Positions 23,216 to 36,057 of a stretch of 64,000 bases of DNA are shown here, piece after piece. The translations under genes and the position numbers were made by a program. The DNA comes from Linanthus parryae (Eukaryota > Streptophyta > Magnoliopsida > Ericales > Polemoniaceae): positions 22,727,359 to 22,791,358 of the forward strand of contig JALGPY010000008.1 in NCBI GenBank assembly GCA_023055425.1, read 5' to 3'. The notes under the pieces are model-generated. The model did not search any database. It had not been told where the DNA came from and saw only the letters and a program-made list of their open reading frames with translations. The stretch's first letter is position 1, and every line of letters starts with the position of its first letter.

Positions 23216-23641
23216 TAATTGTTTAAAGATAGTAAATAAAGAGAGAATGACAAAATATATGGAGGATAGTGCATATTATCTCCAACCATAATACTCCTTA
23301 TATAGACATATACATATGGACTTACAACATGTGGTGTATATTCACCAATAAATTAGCCAAATATTTCATAACATTAGTATGTTATAAATTTCGATCAGTG
23401 GAACTGTATGTCGGGTCTTGGAAAATCTCGCATGTAGATGCATGAAATCACAACTGATATTCTAGCAGCAGCAGAGTAAGAAATTCTCCCTGGGGGGGAG
23501 CGTGGCGCACAATTGCGTACTTTACACACCTAGGGTTAGTATGTTATTTGAAGATGTGTTGGGGGCGTTACATAATATGGACACATATGCAATAAAAGCA
23601 GGGGCATAAAAAAGTTATTCTGAAAAATAAGGGGTACAATT

Positions 23642-25312
23642 TTTCGTTCGGAACTATGAAGGTAGCTAAAAATCCTAGTGAGAGAAAATCCTAGAGAGAG
23701 AATTTTCCTCTCGAAGATTTTGTGCTTATCTAGAGGCTAGTCCCCCTTTCTGTGGGTTGCTCTTCCAGTATCTTACTGAGAAATAGTGATTTCTTCTTGC
23801 CGTTCTCAATGGAAGATACACGAGGTCTGGTCACTCTATCATTAGATGATGGAGAACAGGCGGTGCTCTGACTAACGACTCGATGCCTATTTGGTAAAGT
23901 TATAGCAAAAAGAGAGATTCGACCAATTAGTGTAGAAGCAAACTTCAAATCGATCTGGAAAATCAGAGATGATTTCACGGTGGCGGCTAGAGGAAGCAAT
24001 GTCTTCGTCTTTGAGTTCAAAAGCGAAGAGGATTGTAACAAAATCTGGGAAGGAACGCCATGGTTGGTACAAAACAACTTGATGATAATGAAGAAGTTCG
24101 TCCAAAAAACAAGACCAGAGGATATGAAGTTTACAGAGACAGAGTTCTGGGTGCAGATCTGGAGGCTTCCCCTGGAGAAATTAACAATGGGAAATGCAAA
24201 GAAGGTGGGTGCTATCATCGGTGAGGTTATTGAAGTGGATGCCGACGATGAAGACAACAATGAAGAAACCCTGGTGAATCCTGTGAGAATAAGGGTAAAG
24301 GTCAATATCACGAAACCACTAGAAAGGGTTTTTATTCTTAACATGAAAACTGGAGTGGCTGAATGGATACCGTTTCATTATGAAAAATTGGGCAATTTAT
24401 GTTTCCGATGTGGAAGGATTGGACATGAAAAGGATGAGTGTAAATTCTTGAACCAGAAAGAAGGATTAAATTTTGATTATGGAACTCAACTCAGAACAAA
24501 ATCAAGCAAACGGATCGGAAAACCCAAAAAGAGAGGAAGCTGTGAAGAAGAAGGAGGAAAAATGGTAGAAGTTGCAGAGCCGGAAAAGGATTGGACAGCG
24601 GCGCGTGGACAGATTGAGAACGCGCCATCGGAGGAACGAATTGGGAGGCGAGTCGAAGACACGCGAAGGGATGAGAAGGACGATGAAGATCAGCAGAATC
24701 AAGGAAAGGACATAATACCAGCTGTGCTACCGCAACGTGCTCGTGGTGGTACAATTCTGGTACAATTCGATGAGCTGGAGGATTACGACACCAGAGGAGG
24801 AATTAGGGTTCTGAGGAAGCAGGAGCAGGGAAGATCAAACAAGTGGGCTGGACTTGAAAATATTACTGGGCTGGGAGTCAAAATATATAGCCCAATAAGA
24901 AAAACTACTCTGGATCAATGTGTCAGGCCCAACCAAAGCCCAAAGAGCAGCTGGTGCAAGTCCAAAGAAAAAATAGTAGAAGGATTAAAAGAAGCGACGC
25001 CGTTTGCCTCATTAGAAGAATTGGGAACGACGGGGGTCAATCTGGAGCAAGAGGAAGCAAATGAACAAAACCCTAGAGGGATGCAAACAGAGCAAGATGA
25101 CTTGGACTAGTGAAGTTTAATTTTGTAGCTAGATGTGCAAATCTGAGTGCTCATAATCTTGCTAACTTGTGTAGAGTAAAGTGCTTGAATTTGTGTGACT
25201 CTCTTCCCACCTCAGTTTGTCTGGCTGTAGAGGAAGATGACCTAAAGTCTTGTAATAGTTCTTTGTAGTTGCTTTTGTTTGAATACATATCTATTTCATC
25301 AAAAAAAGAAAA
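23642..25312 (+). mobile_element. LINE-type retroposed insertion with 20-bp TSD
   Basis: An identical 20-bp sequence, GAAAAATAAGGGGTACAATT, lies at 23622-23641 and 25313-25332. Between the copies is one plus-strand ORF1-type gene, a 3' UTR and an A-rich end (about 25299-25312). A long target duplication with an A-rich 3' end is what L1-like target-primed reverse transcription leaves. There is no reverse transcriptase, so it was mobilised in trans or derives from a short ORF1-only transcript. Confidence 0.8.
23809..25110 (+). pseudogene. DUF4283 / zinc-knuckle LINE ORF1-like protein, one stop
   Basis: The reading frame opens at an ATG (MEDTRGLVTLSLDDGEQAVL) and meets one TGA at 23869-23871. 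It then stays open in the same frame to 25110, about 433 codons in all. After the stop come the DUF4283 domain (FVFEFKSEEDCNKIWEGTPW, then ILNMKTGVAEWIPF) and the knuckle CFRCGRIGHEKDEC (CX2CX4HX4C, nucleic-acid binding). A charged Glu/Lys/Arg-rich tail follows. Such proteins are ORF1 of plant LINEs and related retrocopies. Apart from the TGA it looks young and undamaged. It may be read from an internal start or simply be dead. A more decayed relative lies at 1490-2890. Confidence 0.75.
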
Positions 25313-25782
25313 GAAAAATAAGGGGTACAATTACAATAAAAGCAGGGGACGCTAATCATTTTTTTTTTGGAAAATGAGGGATATATTGTAGTTAATGGAA
25401 CTCTAGGAGGGCACTTGACCCCCTGTGCCAGTATTCTCGTGTTAACTACTACACTTTTCTAATTTCTACAAAATACTCGAAAATTGAACTAAACTTGTAT
25501 CATAGTGTACTTTTTTTTTCGTGAATAGAACTTAGCTTCTACAAGTTTTAGTTTTTTCTGATTCTCACAGCTTTTAATTTGGTCTAGTCTTGATATATTT
25601 CATAAAAAAAGGTCTTTATATCTTAATTGAGCGTTTTAAGTTCAGGTGCTAGAGACAAATTGCATGCTCTACAAAAAACTACGCTCTTTTAGGCTCCAGA
25701 GAGATTTAGTTATTGGTTTTTATGTATTACCTTAATCAAATATTCCATTTGTAAAATTCTATTACAAATATGTGTTAGTTTA

Positions 25783-25870
25783 GTGGGAGAACATTTGAAA
25801 CTCCTATATGAGATCTCGGATTCGAATCCAACTATATGATGTAATTCTCAAGAAAATAATTAAAAAATGT
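25783..25870 (+). repeat. tRNA-like SINE fragment
   Basis: GTTAGTTTAGTGGG resembles an A box and GGATTCGAATCC is an almost ideal B box about 40 bp later. The A-rich end (AATTAAAAAATG) follows. It resembles the head at 4769 and is probably the same SINE family. Confidence 0.45.
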
Positions 25871-28800
25871 ATTTTATGTTGTGAAAACTTTATCATATAT
25901 ATCTAATGAACAACAATTATTTATCTCAAAAAAAAAAATAAAAAAAAAAAATGAACAACAATTATTAATGTAGCCCTACGAAAATCTGTTTTTGTTTCTT
26001 CCTATTTGTTGAGTGAAAACGGTTTAATTAACTAATCATAGCTAATTGGAGCTAATACGGGAAGAGGACGTTGACCCACGTGATTGATTACTATTAGGGT
26101 GGCCATTAGCCAAGGAAGACCCTATTCCCACGAAATAGTTCAATGTCTATTCATTAGTTACTCCTTAATTTAATCCAACTTTAATTAGTATTTCAATTTC
26201 AACTATATGCAATAATTGTTGATCGGTTCTTTGGCATTTGAGAGCTAGTAATTTGGTAGACAAGTGAGTATTGCATGCAGTTTCTAATTAGGCATTTTTT
26301 TACATTTAACTTGAAATGAGGAACCATTTTACGACTAACAAAACCCAAGAAGACTGGATATTTTGAGTCGTATCTACATCAAATATTTACAATGATGATA
26401 TATTCAAGCAAAAGAGGATATTTAATCAAAGAATAAGTTCTATTTAAAAAACATTGAATAAGTAATGATACGTAGCCCACCTCCGTAACTAAGTTGGTGG
26501 CCAGAATGTAATGTGGAATATCACATCAACACATTGAGAGATGAAAGAAAAACATATTTCCTTATCATCTCTTATCAATTTTTTTGTTTGTTTGTTTAAT
26601 TACTTGATTTTTCTTTCTAATTTTTTTTAATTTTTTTGCATATAATTGTTATTTTTAGTTTCTTTCTAAATTTATTTATCATCAAATGTAAATTCTAATT
26701 TATGCATTCGTTTTTAGAATTACAAACAAAATATTTCCTCGGGAGCCCTTTCGGGCTATTTTTCAAATAAAATGTGATAAGAAAAAAAGTCTCGAATTGT
26801 CTTGAATGTTTCTTTTTGCTCCATCGGAAAATTGACCAGACAAAAGACTATTTAATTTTGCAGAAGTACTTATTGCTCCTAGGAAGAAAGCACATTAATT
26901 AAAAATAATAATGTTGTAAGGGACCTTGTTATGTTGAAATTAAGCATTTTTTTCTCTCAGAACATGAAAACTTAGACTATCTTCCGGCTTGAGGTACTAA
27001 TATATCAGTGGACAATTAAGTGATATTAATTTCATTTTTAAATTTACATGCAGTGTGAAAGCCAGATAATTAAATTTGGTGCAAAATTACCAAACACTAT
27101 CATTCTATATAAATTGCGCGCTATGAAATTAAGATTCAAAGATTCCGCCGTTGTATATGAAAATTTGGATCTAGAAGTCAAATAATTTCCACCTCTTTAT
27201 TTTAACCTGCCCTTCATAATACGACATTTTCAATAGTTCAGCATGAACATTGTTATTTTGAGTTACTCATGTGTCATGTCCCCTCATAACAAATGAAAAA
27301 GTCAATTTTAAACTTACCTGCTAATTATCCACCACAAATTATTTCGTTTTCAATGAATGAGACAACAATTTGACTTTCATTCGTCTTTCGTCGCTGATGA
27401 AGAAATCAGAAGTATGTTAGAAAACCAAAAATGATGGAGGTTTTAGAACCTTTGGAGAAGAAGATCTCGCGAAAGAGTAGTTGAAAGTCGACGAAGGCTA
27501 AGTCCAACCATATTTAATGCTTTCGGCTTCATTCGTGTGCATGGGAAATTAGCATTAAGTTGTTAGTTTATAAGAATTCATCGGCATAAGAAGAAAATCA
27601 AATAACCATTGAGTTTAAATTGTTAGGACGGGATCGTCATGCATTGCCATAATTCAAAATAATCGCCGTTGTTCATTAATCTAAGGAAACACACCTTGGG
27701 TCAAAAATAGCATACATATCGGTGTTATGAGTAAGTTTAAAAAAAACTGTGTAGATTTTCTCACCAACCACAGGAAAACAAATAAAAACTACATCATTAC
27801 GGGGATTTGAGAAGAGAAACTCCCACTAGTTTTGCTTGAAAGTTAAAACTATCAAATTTTCATGGGAATAATAATAAGTGATCAGTCAAAGTCGCATTAT
27901 ATTGCCTACAAAAAACTATATTTTATTTTCTAAAAAAAATGTTTGTATACCTTTACTCTTAGCAGTGAAAATAATCATGCAATTTCCCTTAGTAGTAGCT
28001 CTTAGAAATGTATTAGTACTTACTTCGTATTTTTTTTATCATCAAAGAGAATAAATACGACTATTAAGAAAGTTGTGTCTTTTACATTTTTATCTCTTGT
28101 TCACACACATAATTACATGATGGAGTTCACCCAATTAATGTTGCGGAGCATCTTTTAGTGGCAATCGAGTCATTTAACTATAAAAAAGTTATTAAAAATA
28201 GAAATGTAGAGAAAGAGAAGATACAGCCTGAAAAAACGTAAAGAAAGAAATGATATGGAGGAAGTACATATCTCTTACTTTTTTTTACTATTCTGGTTTT
28301 CATCCGTGAAAACATGGAATTGACTCACCTTTTATAAAACAAAAGTATGCGATTAAGTGGAATATAGTTGACATATAATCAAGTCATAAACTTTGGTGCT
28401 CTTGAACACGACCTAATTATCAGGATTATTGCACTCTCACTAAAAGATACGGGAGAAAACAAATTTGAAAAAAAAAAACTATGAATGGAAGATTCACATT
28501 GCTTTGTCTTGCTTATAGTGGAGAAATTTTAGTGTTTAGCTACTATTCCTTTCTTATATTTACCGATATTGCAGAGAGCGCAGTATATTGCATTCAGATA
28601 CTCAATGTCTCTCTGTTAATGTAAAAAATGCATCTAAAGCAAATAAGTAAGTGTTTTAATTTCTCAAAAGAAAGCACATGAGTGTTTCTCTTTGATTAAA
28701 GATTTCACTCCCAACATGTTGAATTTAGACGTCTAATATCTCTTGGAGTTGTACGTTTGCATGACAAGAAAGATGACAAGAGGCATAATTCGTACGTAAT

Positions 28801-29067
28801 ATGTTGGAAGCTTGAAGAAGTATTATTAGTAAACAAAAAAAAGAAAGAAAAATGTATTTATAGATTGATCGAGGCTTCACGGACCTCTAGTTTCATTTAA
28901 AAAAAAGGACCTCTAGTTTGCAATTAAAACTAGTAAATTTCCAGCACCGGCAACTATTATGTAGGTTGAGAAAATACAAACCCTTAATTTCTCAAAATAG
29001 AAGGAAAACAAGAAGAAGAGTAAGAGTAAGAAGAAAATACACACCCTTATTCAATAGTAGTAGCGGT

Positions 29068-29430
29068 GAGCATCTCCAGTAGTACTAGTTAAAAGTTATT
29101 TATAATTTGATGAAAATTTAACATTTCTATTTTAGATATTGTAAAAATTTAGTTAGTGCTCCAATAGTGCTAGTTAAATGATTAGCTATATAACACGTGG
29201 CACATTCTCAATAGTTCTTATATGAGAATTTTAAGGAATTCATGACATAACAACTAAAAACATGGGTAAACAAAATATGAAGTTATTTATCCGCCTAGTT
29301 AAAAGTAGTGAGCGGGATAACTATCCGCTAAAATAAAGAGCGTAGTAGAGAGCCTATTGGAGACAAAAAAAATTCCATCTTATTTATATTTTGAAGATAA
29401 CCGCCATATAGATAACCTATTGGAGATGAG
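29068..29430. mobile_element. Possible MITE with CATCTCCAnTAG ends
   Basis: The left edge GAGCATCTCCAGTAG is mirrored on the right by ATTGGAGATGAG, whose complement is CTCATCTCCAAT. Ends with GCATCTCCA are common in plant MITEs. The interior has paired AT-rich segments. I found no exact target duplication, so the call is tentative. Confidence 0.4.
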
Positions 29431-31000
29431 ATCAATTAGTCTTTGTCAAAGATAGATAGAATTTCCTCAAAAAGAAAAAATACATAGAATGCAGTAAAAA
29501 ACGTAAACGCCAGGGCTTGTTTTGAGGCAAACCTGAGTTGACAAGCTAGCTAGCTTGGTCCTTTCTGAGAAACTAACGCGTATTCGAACCCCCTTATTTG
29601 TTTGTAAACACTACAATTGTCATGTTGAATTCCAAGTTGACTACTACTAAAAAATCATGAAAATAATGAAATAAATAAACAAGATAAAAGAACTTTGACT
29701 TTGTTCACAAACTGTACATGAGTTTGGCTTTTGTTGACTCTTCTTCCCGTAGAGATGATTGTATACTTGTATACGGCAGTTTTGTACGTACACACTTAGT
29801 CGTTGCTAATCAAAACCGAAATGTAAACATAAAAGAAGGTTAGGGTTTATTTTTTTCAGCTTATGCATGCATGAGCATGGCATCTTGTGTTTGTCACCTT
29901 CTTAAGAGGAGTCGTAGCCCATTAGGCCGTGTTGAAATCGTATATATGAGAGAATGTAACGGACTTTATTTGTGCGAATGTTGCCGGTTTCATCATTTAT
30001 GTCCCTTTAGTTTGTTTAACCAAAATATGCAGTTAAGAAGAAAAAGATATGGAAATTAGTATTTTTCTGTGTGAGTGATTTGGATGAAAATATCTGCCTT
30101 GACAATATAAGAGAGTTTTGAAAATGAGATTTGCAATCTGTTAGTTTTATTACATTGAAAGTATGCCTTATGTAACTAAGTCTTCGAAGCTTTAATGTGT
30201 TTTTCCTTGAAAGCAATTCAATGTGTAGTCTTAGTTAAATTGTATATTTACCTGCTAGCCGTCAAAATCAAAAGAATGACTAATCTTAGTTCTATGGAGT
30301 TTTGAAAATGAACGAGCCTAGACGTCTATAGACTAGCAAGATAAAGAAGCACTCCACTTATGCGAATGATTATGTGTCTTCAATTAGTCAAAATTAGCAC
30401 ATGGATAGTTGTTAAATCAATGTTCGAACAACTTACGAATAATTATGCGTCTTCAATTAGTCAAGAATAGCACAGATAATTGTTAAATTGTTGTTGGAAC
30501 GGATCCTAACAACTAATTAAACATTGACGGGTTGGATTGAACACATAATTCTCTGTAGAATCTAGTGACAATTTGTTAAATCATGTAATTGTGTGAACGC
30601 AAGTGATTAATTTTCCTCTTGTACGTTCAAGCCTAATAATCTTATGTCATGGTTTAAATATTATATTGTGCAAATTTATAATTGGATGATAACTTAATAC
30701 AAAAAATAAGTTATCCGTCACAAAAAAGAATTCTAATTTTTTTAATAGGATAGAATTGATGTTTATATTACTCGAAATTTCTAAGACACATGCATTTATT
30801 TTGAGAACAAAATCTCAAGAAATTATTATCCTTTGTGCAATTGTGCAAGAGTCAACACTAAATATGCATTACTTTTAAATTAGTCATCGACCATTTATTC
30901 GTGGCAAGAATTAATTCTAGCCATCAAACAATTGGATACTCCCTACTAGCACATTCAATTTATTTTGTTACGGAGAAGTTCCATTTTACATTGTCATATA

Positions 31001-31246
31001 CCACTCCGTTTCTTCTCTTTCTCCCCCTTTCCATTTTCGTCTGTTTCCTCTCTTTCTCCCCCTTTCCCTATTAGGCAAGTTTTTTGAAGCCAAAAGACAA
31101 CTTTACCCTTTAGAGAACACCCACCCACACCTTTTTTCCTCTTAAAAAAATACCCTGCAGTACCTATTATCTTCTCCCCCATCTCTTCACATCCATCCAT
31201 TTTATTTATGATGATAGAGAGAGGACAGAGTACAGACGGGAGGATT

Positions 31247-31281
<35 letters not shown>

Positions 31282-32911
31282 GAAGAAGAAGATCTCGACG
31301 GCAATCTCGACATCACCGGTGGTAGCAAGGGGAGGAGAAGAAGAAGAAGAAGGGGACGAGACTCACGACGGTTACAAGTTTTGATTATAAGCTCCGGAGG
31401 CAGCGACGGTGGTGGCCAGGCGCTGCTGAAGCTTTAAGATCCAGACGACGGCGGCGCTTCAGGTGTGTCGTGCCCTACGTTCCTGCGTCTCCCAAGTCCT
31501 CTCATCTTCCCCAACTCTCGATCTCTCTGTAAGTTCATCTACAAAGCTAGTACGATTTTGTTTTGTGGGTTCAGTTCCTTTTCACTCCTTAATCAATCAA
31601 TTGATTTCACTCTTTTGGTTTGTGGGTTCAATTCCTTTCACTGCTTAATCAATCAATTTCACTATTTTAGTTTATGGGTTCAGTTTCTTTTCACTGCTTA
31701 ATCAATCAATTCCTCTTATCTGATTTCTTTCTCTTTCCTTGTTTTGATTCTCTGTAGATCTTCTAATTGAGTGGAGAAAGATGGAGGAGCAGATCCACAG
31801 CAGTGTCCACTTGTTCTTCCTCTTCTCTTCTTCGTCTTCTGATTATTTTTTCTTCAATTTGTAATATTTTTATTTGATATGAAATTATACTCTTGATTTG
31901 TTGTTGGATCTGGTAGTTGAGGTTGGTAGTTGTTTGGATGTTGTTGCTAGAGAAGTCTGGTTGTGGTGGTGGTTGTGAATGAGAGAAAGAAGGAGAGAGA
32001 CGGGAGGGGACAAAGAGCACAGAGGGGTAACAGGGTCAATATGCCCTTTTTCTTAATCGCAGCGCTTTCTCCAGGGGGGAGAAAGAGAAGAAACGTCTGT
32101 TTCTTCTCTTTCTCCCCCCTGGAGAAAGCGCTGCGATTAAGAAAAAGGGCATATTGACCCTGTTACCCCTCTGTGCTCTTTGTCCCCTCCCGTCTCTCTC
32201 CTTCTTTCTCTCATTCACAACCACCACCACAACCAGACTTCTCTAGCAACAACATCCAAACAACTACCAACCTCAACTACCAGATCCAACAACAAATCAA
32301 GAGTATAATTTCATATCAAATAAAAATATTACAAATTGAAGAAAAAATAATCAGAAGACGAAGAAGAGAAGAGGAAGAACAAGTGGACACTGCTGTGGAT
32401 CTGCTCCTCCATCTTTCTCCACTCAATTAGAAGATCTACAGAGAATCAAAACAAGGAAAGAGAAAGAAATCATAGAAGAGGAATTGATTGATTAAGCAGT
32501 GAAAAGAAACTGAACCCATAAACTAAAATAGTGAAATTGATTGATTAAGCAGTGAAAGGAATTGAACCCACAAACCAAAAGAGTGAAATCAATTGATTGA
32601 TTAAGGAGTGAAAAGGAACTGAACCCACAAAACAAAATCGTACTAGCTTTGTAGATGAACTTACAGAGAGATCGAGAGTTGGGGAAGATGAGAGGACTTG
32701 GGAGACGCAGGAACGTAGGGCACGACACACCTGAAGCGCCGCCGTCGTCTGGATCTTAAAGCTTCAGCAGCGCCTGGCCACCACCGTCGCTGCCTCCGGA
32801 GCTTATAATCAAAACTTGTAACCGCCGTGAGTCTCGTCCCCTTCTTCTTCTTCTTCTCCTCCCCTTGCTACCACCGGTGATGTCGAGATTGCCGTCGAGA
32901 TCTTCTTCTTC

Positions 32912-32946
<35 letters not shown>

Positions 32947-33192
32947 AATCCTCCCGTCTGTACTCTGTCCTCTCTCTATCATCATAAATAAAATGGGTGG
33001 ATGTGAAGAGATGGGGGAGAAGATAATAGGTACTGCAGGGTATTTTTTTAAGAGGAAAAAAGGTGTGGGTGGGTGTTCTCTAAAGGGTAAAGTTGTCTTT
33101 TGGCTTCAAAAAACTTGCCTAATAGGGAAAGGGGGAGAAAGAGAGGAAACAGACGAAAATGGAAAGGGGGAGAAAGAGAAGAAACGGAGTGG
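31001..33192. mobile_element. 2.2-kb near-perfect palindromic (foldback) element
   Basis: Two arms of about 1094 bp are inverted copies around a 4-base centre (GTCT, 32095-32098). They match almost everywhere; I saw only a few small differences, for example near 31719 against 32472. The outer ends are CCACTCCGTTTC with TA on each side (30999-31000 and 33193-33194), like the 3098-4204 element. Each arm also carries GTTTCTTCTCTTTCTCCCCC at its inner end, so an arm looks like one element whose inner terminus lost the last bases. The arms contain a CT/GA tract, a UTR-like exon, a GT-AG intron-like segment (31530-31757) and triplicated 58-bp repeats. The mirrored open frames are not credible genes. 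Confidence 0.8.
31550..31715 (+). repeat. Triplicated ~58-bp repeat in palindrome arm
   Basis: Three tandem versions of a unit containing TGGGTTCAnTTnCTTTTCACT and TTAATCAATCAATT lie in the left arm, mirrored at about 32478-32643 in the right arm. They sit inside an intron-like stretch that starts CTCT/GTAAGTTC and ends TTCTCTGTAG/ATC. Confidence 0.7.
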
Positions 33193-33194
33193 TA

Positions 33195-33973
33195 TACCAG
33201 AACTCATTCACATGCAATGAATGTTTCATTATACATTTTCAGATAGGCGTATGCTAGTATTCACATGCTATCAAAGTTGAAAGAGTATTCTTCTCAAAAA
33301 AAATAAAATAAAATAAGATTAAAGAGTACATATTCTTTTCACGCGTAGATTAAATAATTTTACATGGTTCAAGAACAACATCAGCCTAAGACTAACAAAG
33401 CTCTCAAATGTGGTGAATTTGTAAGCTAGTGTACGCTTTCACGCGATGCTTTATATAAGCTAAGATGCACATAATTCGTTTTATCAGTTCATTTCAATGA
33501 TTTTGTCTTTGATGTGTTTCATGTCAATGGTATGCCTTTCAAGCAATATGTCTATAAGAACCTAACGCTTGATCTAGTTGTACGGCAAACAATTTGGTAC
33601 TGTCCTTCAACAAGTTTCTTCCTCTAAGCATCTCAAACATTAGTAAGCAAATACTAGTATTAAGTAAATTACTGATAAAATTGTTCTTTTGCATAATAAA
33701 TAATGAATATTCTAGGGGAAAAATAAAATGTACTTGCGTGTTTTATTTATTTATTTATTTATTTTTAGAAATGTGGACATATTGAGAACATAGTAAAAAT
33801 CATCGAGAAAATTTAGGAAAAATGTGATGAGCCACCTAAATTGGATAGGAAGTTGATTTTTCCCAATAAAAGGCGAAGTTAGATTACTTTTTTGATTTAA
33901 AAAGTGATGTTAATTTAGCAAAGTTGATACCTATTTTTTTGCCTAAATATATAAAGGTTTTCTAAAACCTAAA
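33195..33973. other. Gene-free spacer before the Helitron
   Basis: AT-rich sequence between the palindrome and the Helitron. It includes a short TTTA repeat (33745-33765). I see no gene or bounded repeat. Confidence 0.5.
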
Positions 33974-36057
33974 TCTATATAATAAGATAGGGGTGTGTGG
34001 GTCCCACCCCATTTTTAAAACACATTTTCTGAAGGACATTTTTACAAGATATTTTCCACCGTCCGATTTCATTACTCCACCATCACATTACACAAATGCA
34101 TTATACACCATCACATTACACAAATGCATTATACGTGAGCAGCTTCCCTCAATCAAAGACGGAGAGCACGATCCCACGAAACCCTCGCGCCGAAGCACGA
34201 TTTCCTCGAACGTCTCTGGCAATCAACAAGACTACGGGACAATCGTGATTCCAAGGCCTCCGCACAATCACTCCGCAGTTGTTGCCGCACAATCGTCGAT
34301 TTAATCATTCGCTTGCACAATTGTCGATTTAATCCTTCGCTTTAGAAGGATCGTCGTTACCAGTTTGGGGGTAAAAATTGTTCTCCAGCTCTCCCTTTAC
34401 TCCAGCTTTCGTCTCAGGTTTGTCGTATTTGATTCGATTTCGTCTCAGGTTTATTATTTCGTCGATTTCGTCAGTTTTATTATTCTCAGGTTTGTTGTTC
34501 TCAGGTTTGTTCCAAATAAAATAATGTGCAAGGTTTATTATTCTCAGGTTTGTTCCAGCTCCAGCCCTCCCTTCTCTCTGTACCGCTGCGGCTAATCACC
34601 AATACTCAAGCTTTCGTCTCAGGTTTGTTACAGTCGTATTCGATTTCGTCTCTGGTTGTTAATTTTGGTTTCACCAATTTGGGTGTTTTAGGGTGTATTA
34701 GGCTTAGAATCTGTTCAAATCGAATTGAATCGAATACGAGTGGTTGTGGTGGTTGTGGATAGCTACCATAGGCTTAGAATCTGCTCAAACATAAAATGAG
34801 TGTTTGTTGTGGATAGCTACCATAGGCTTAGTCTCTGGTGTCAGGTTCACTTATCAGCCAAGCTAGGGCTTTAAATTCACTTTTGGTTTCACTTTTGTGT
34901 GATTTTCAGAGGTTAAGTTCTCTCACAGCTTGGGGGTACGGTTGGGGTAAGTTTTGTGATTTTATGAGATTATAATTTTCTCACAGTTTTGTTTGTTTAT
35001 GAGTATTGTCCTTGATGGTAGGTAACCCTGACTTGCTATTGTTGGTTGCTGATTTGCAACGAAGGCCTGGGTTTGTTTCCCATCATATCCCTATTCATCA
35101 GTTTCCTCTAATTTCAGTACTCATATGGTTCGATTGAGCTCGATTGGCTTGAGTTGTTTATTTTATTTTTACGTTTGTGTAGTTTAGTGCTTCGTGTCTC
35201 CCAAACTTCTATTTTTTATGGTCGCTTAACATTTCATACTTATTTCCTCCTCTTTCTACAGAATTTGACATTACGAGTTCCGCATTCTACTTGCTACCAT
35301 TTGAACATCTCCATCTACGTGTGCAATGGTCAGTACGGTTATGATGAAATGTATGAAAGCCCTCGACCAAAATATGATTATTTACATAGTAACTGAATGC
35401 AGGTCCAAATACTGAAAGAGCGAAACATCAACATACAAGCAACTCAGGTATAAAACCCAACCTTGCACTTTTATCTCAATATTTTTGTAATTATTTTGCC
35501 GTTTTTAGGAACACGAAGATAGGTGTAAAAGGAAAGCCCCATACCCCGTCGAAGGAAAAGGGAAAGAACCGTACATTCCCCCGGAAAAGGAGGATCAAAA
35601 TCTTGGCAGCGTAGTATGAATTTTTACTTATTAATTTTATCCTTTTATGTGTGCTAAAGGTTCCAACTTCTCGAAGAAATAAAATCAATGGGCGTTTTAT
35701 TCAATACAGGTCCAACTATTAAAAAAGCGGAACACCGGTGTCGTAATCCGCGATCAGCAAGAAAACAACAATAGACAATTTCCTGAGGTACGATATTTAT
35801 TTAATATATAAGTTCAATGACACTTCTTCCTCCACATATTACTCATAAATGTGATGTTTTATAGGTAAACTTAACTAATATTAAAGGGAAAGGACAATGC
35901 CGCGCATAAGTTAAAGGAAAAGAACCGCACTTTCCCCATGGAAAAGAGAATCAAACTGTATTAATTATATAGATTTCTTTTTCAATCACAACTTTTACTG
36001 AACCAATTTATTAGCTTTATCTTCTCTCATGAATATCTATACATAAAATTCTTTTTA

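Larger units (their letters stand above)
25333..30998. other. Long AT-rich gene-free stretch
   Basis: I find no supportable gene, RNA gene or well-bounded element over most of these 5.7 kb. The open frames are few and short; the best, 29871-30059, has no recognisable domain. A tRNA-like fragment occurs at 25783 and a possible MITE at 29068-29430. A short perfect hairpin AGCCCTTTCGGGCT followed by T-rich DNA (near 26748) is noted but unexplained. Confidence 0.55.

Noticed and set aside
26745..26765. Hairpin AGCCCTTTCGGGCT with T-rich tail, like a bacterial terminator
   Set aside because: It is isolated in plant intergenic DNA with no adjacent gene; probably chance or a transposon remnant.
31763..32430. 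Pairs of identical open frames on opposite strands (for example 31763-32020 and 32173-32430)
   Set aside because: They are mirror images created by the palindrome and consist of Ser/Pro or Arg/Lys low-complexity sequence.
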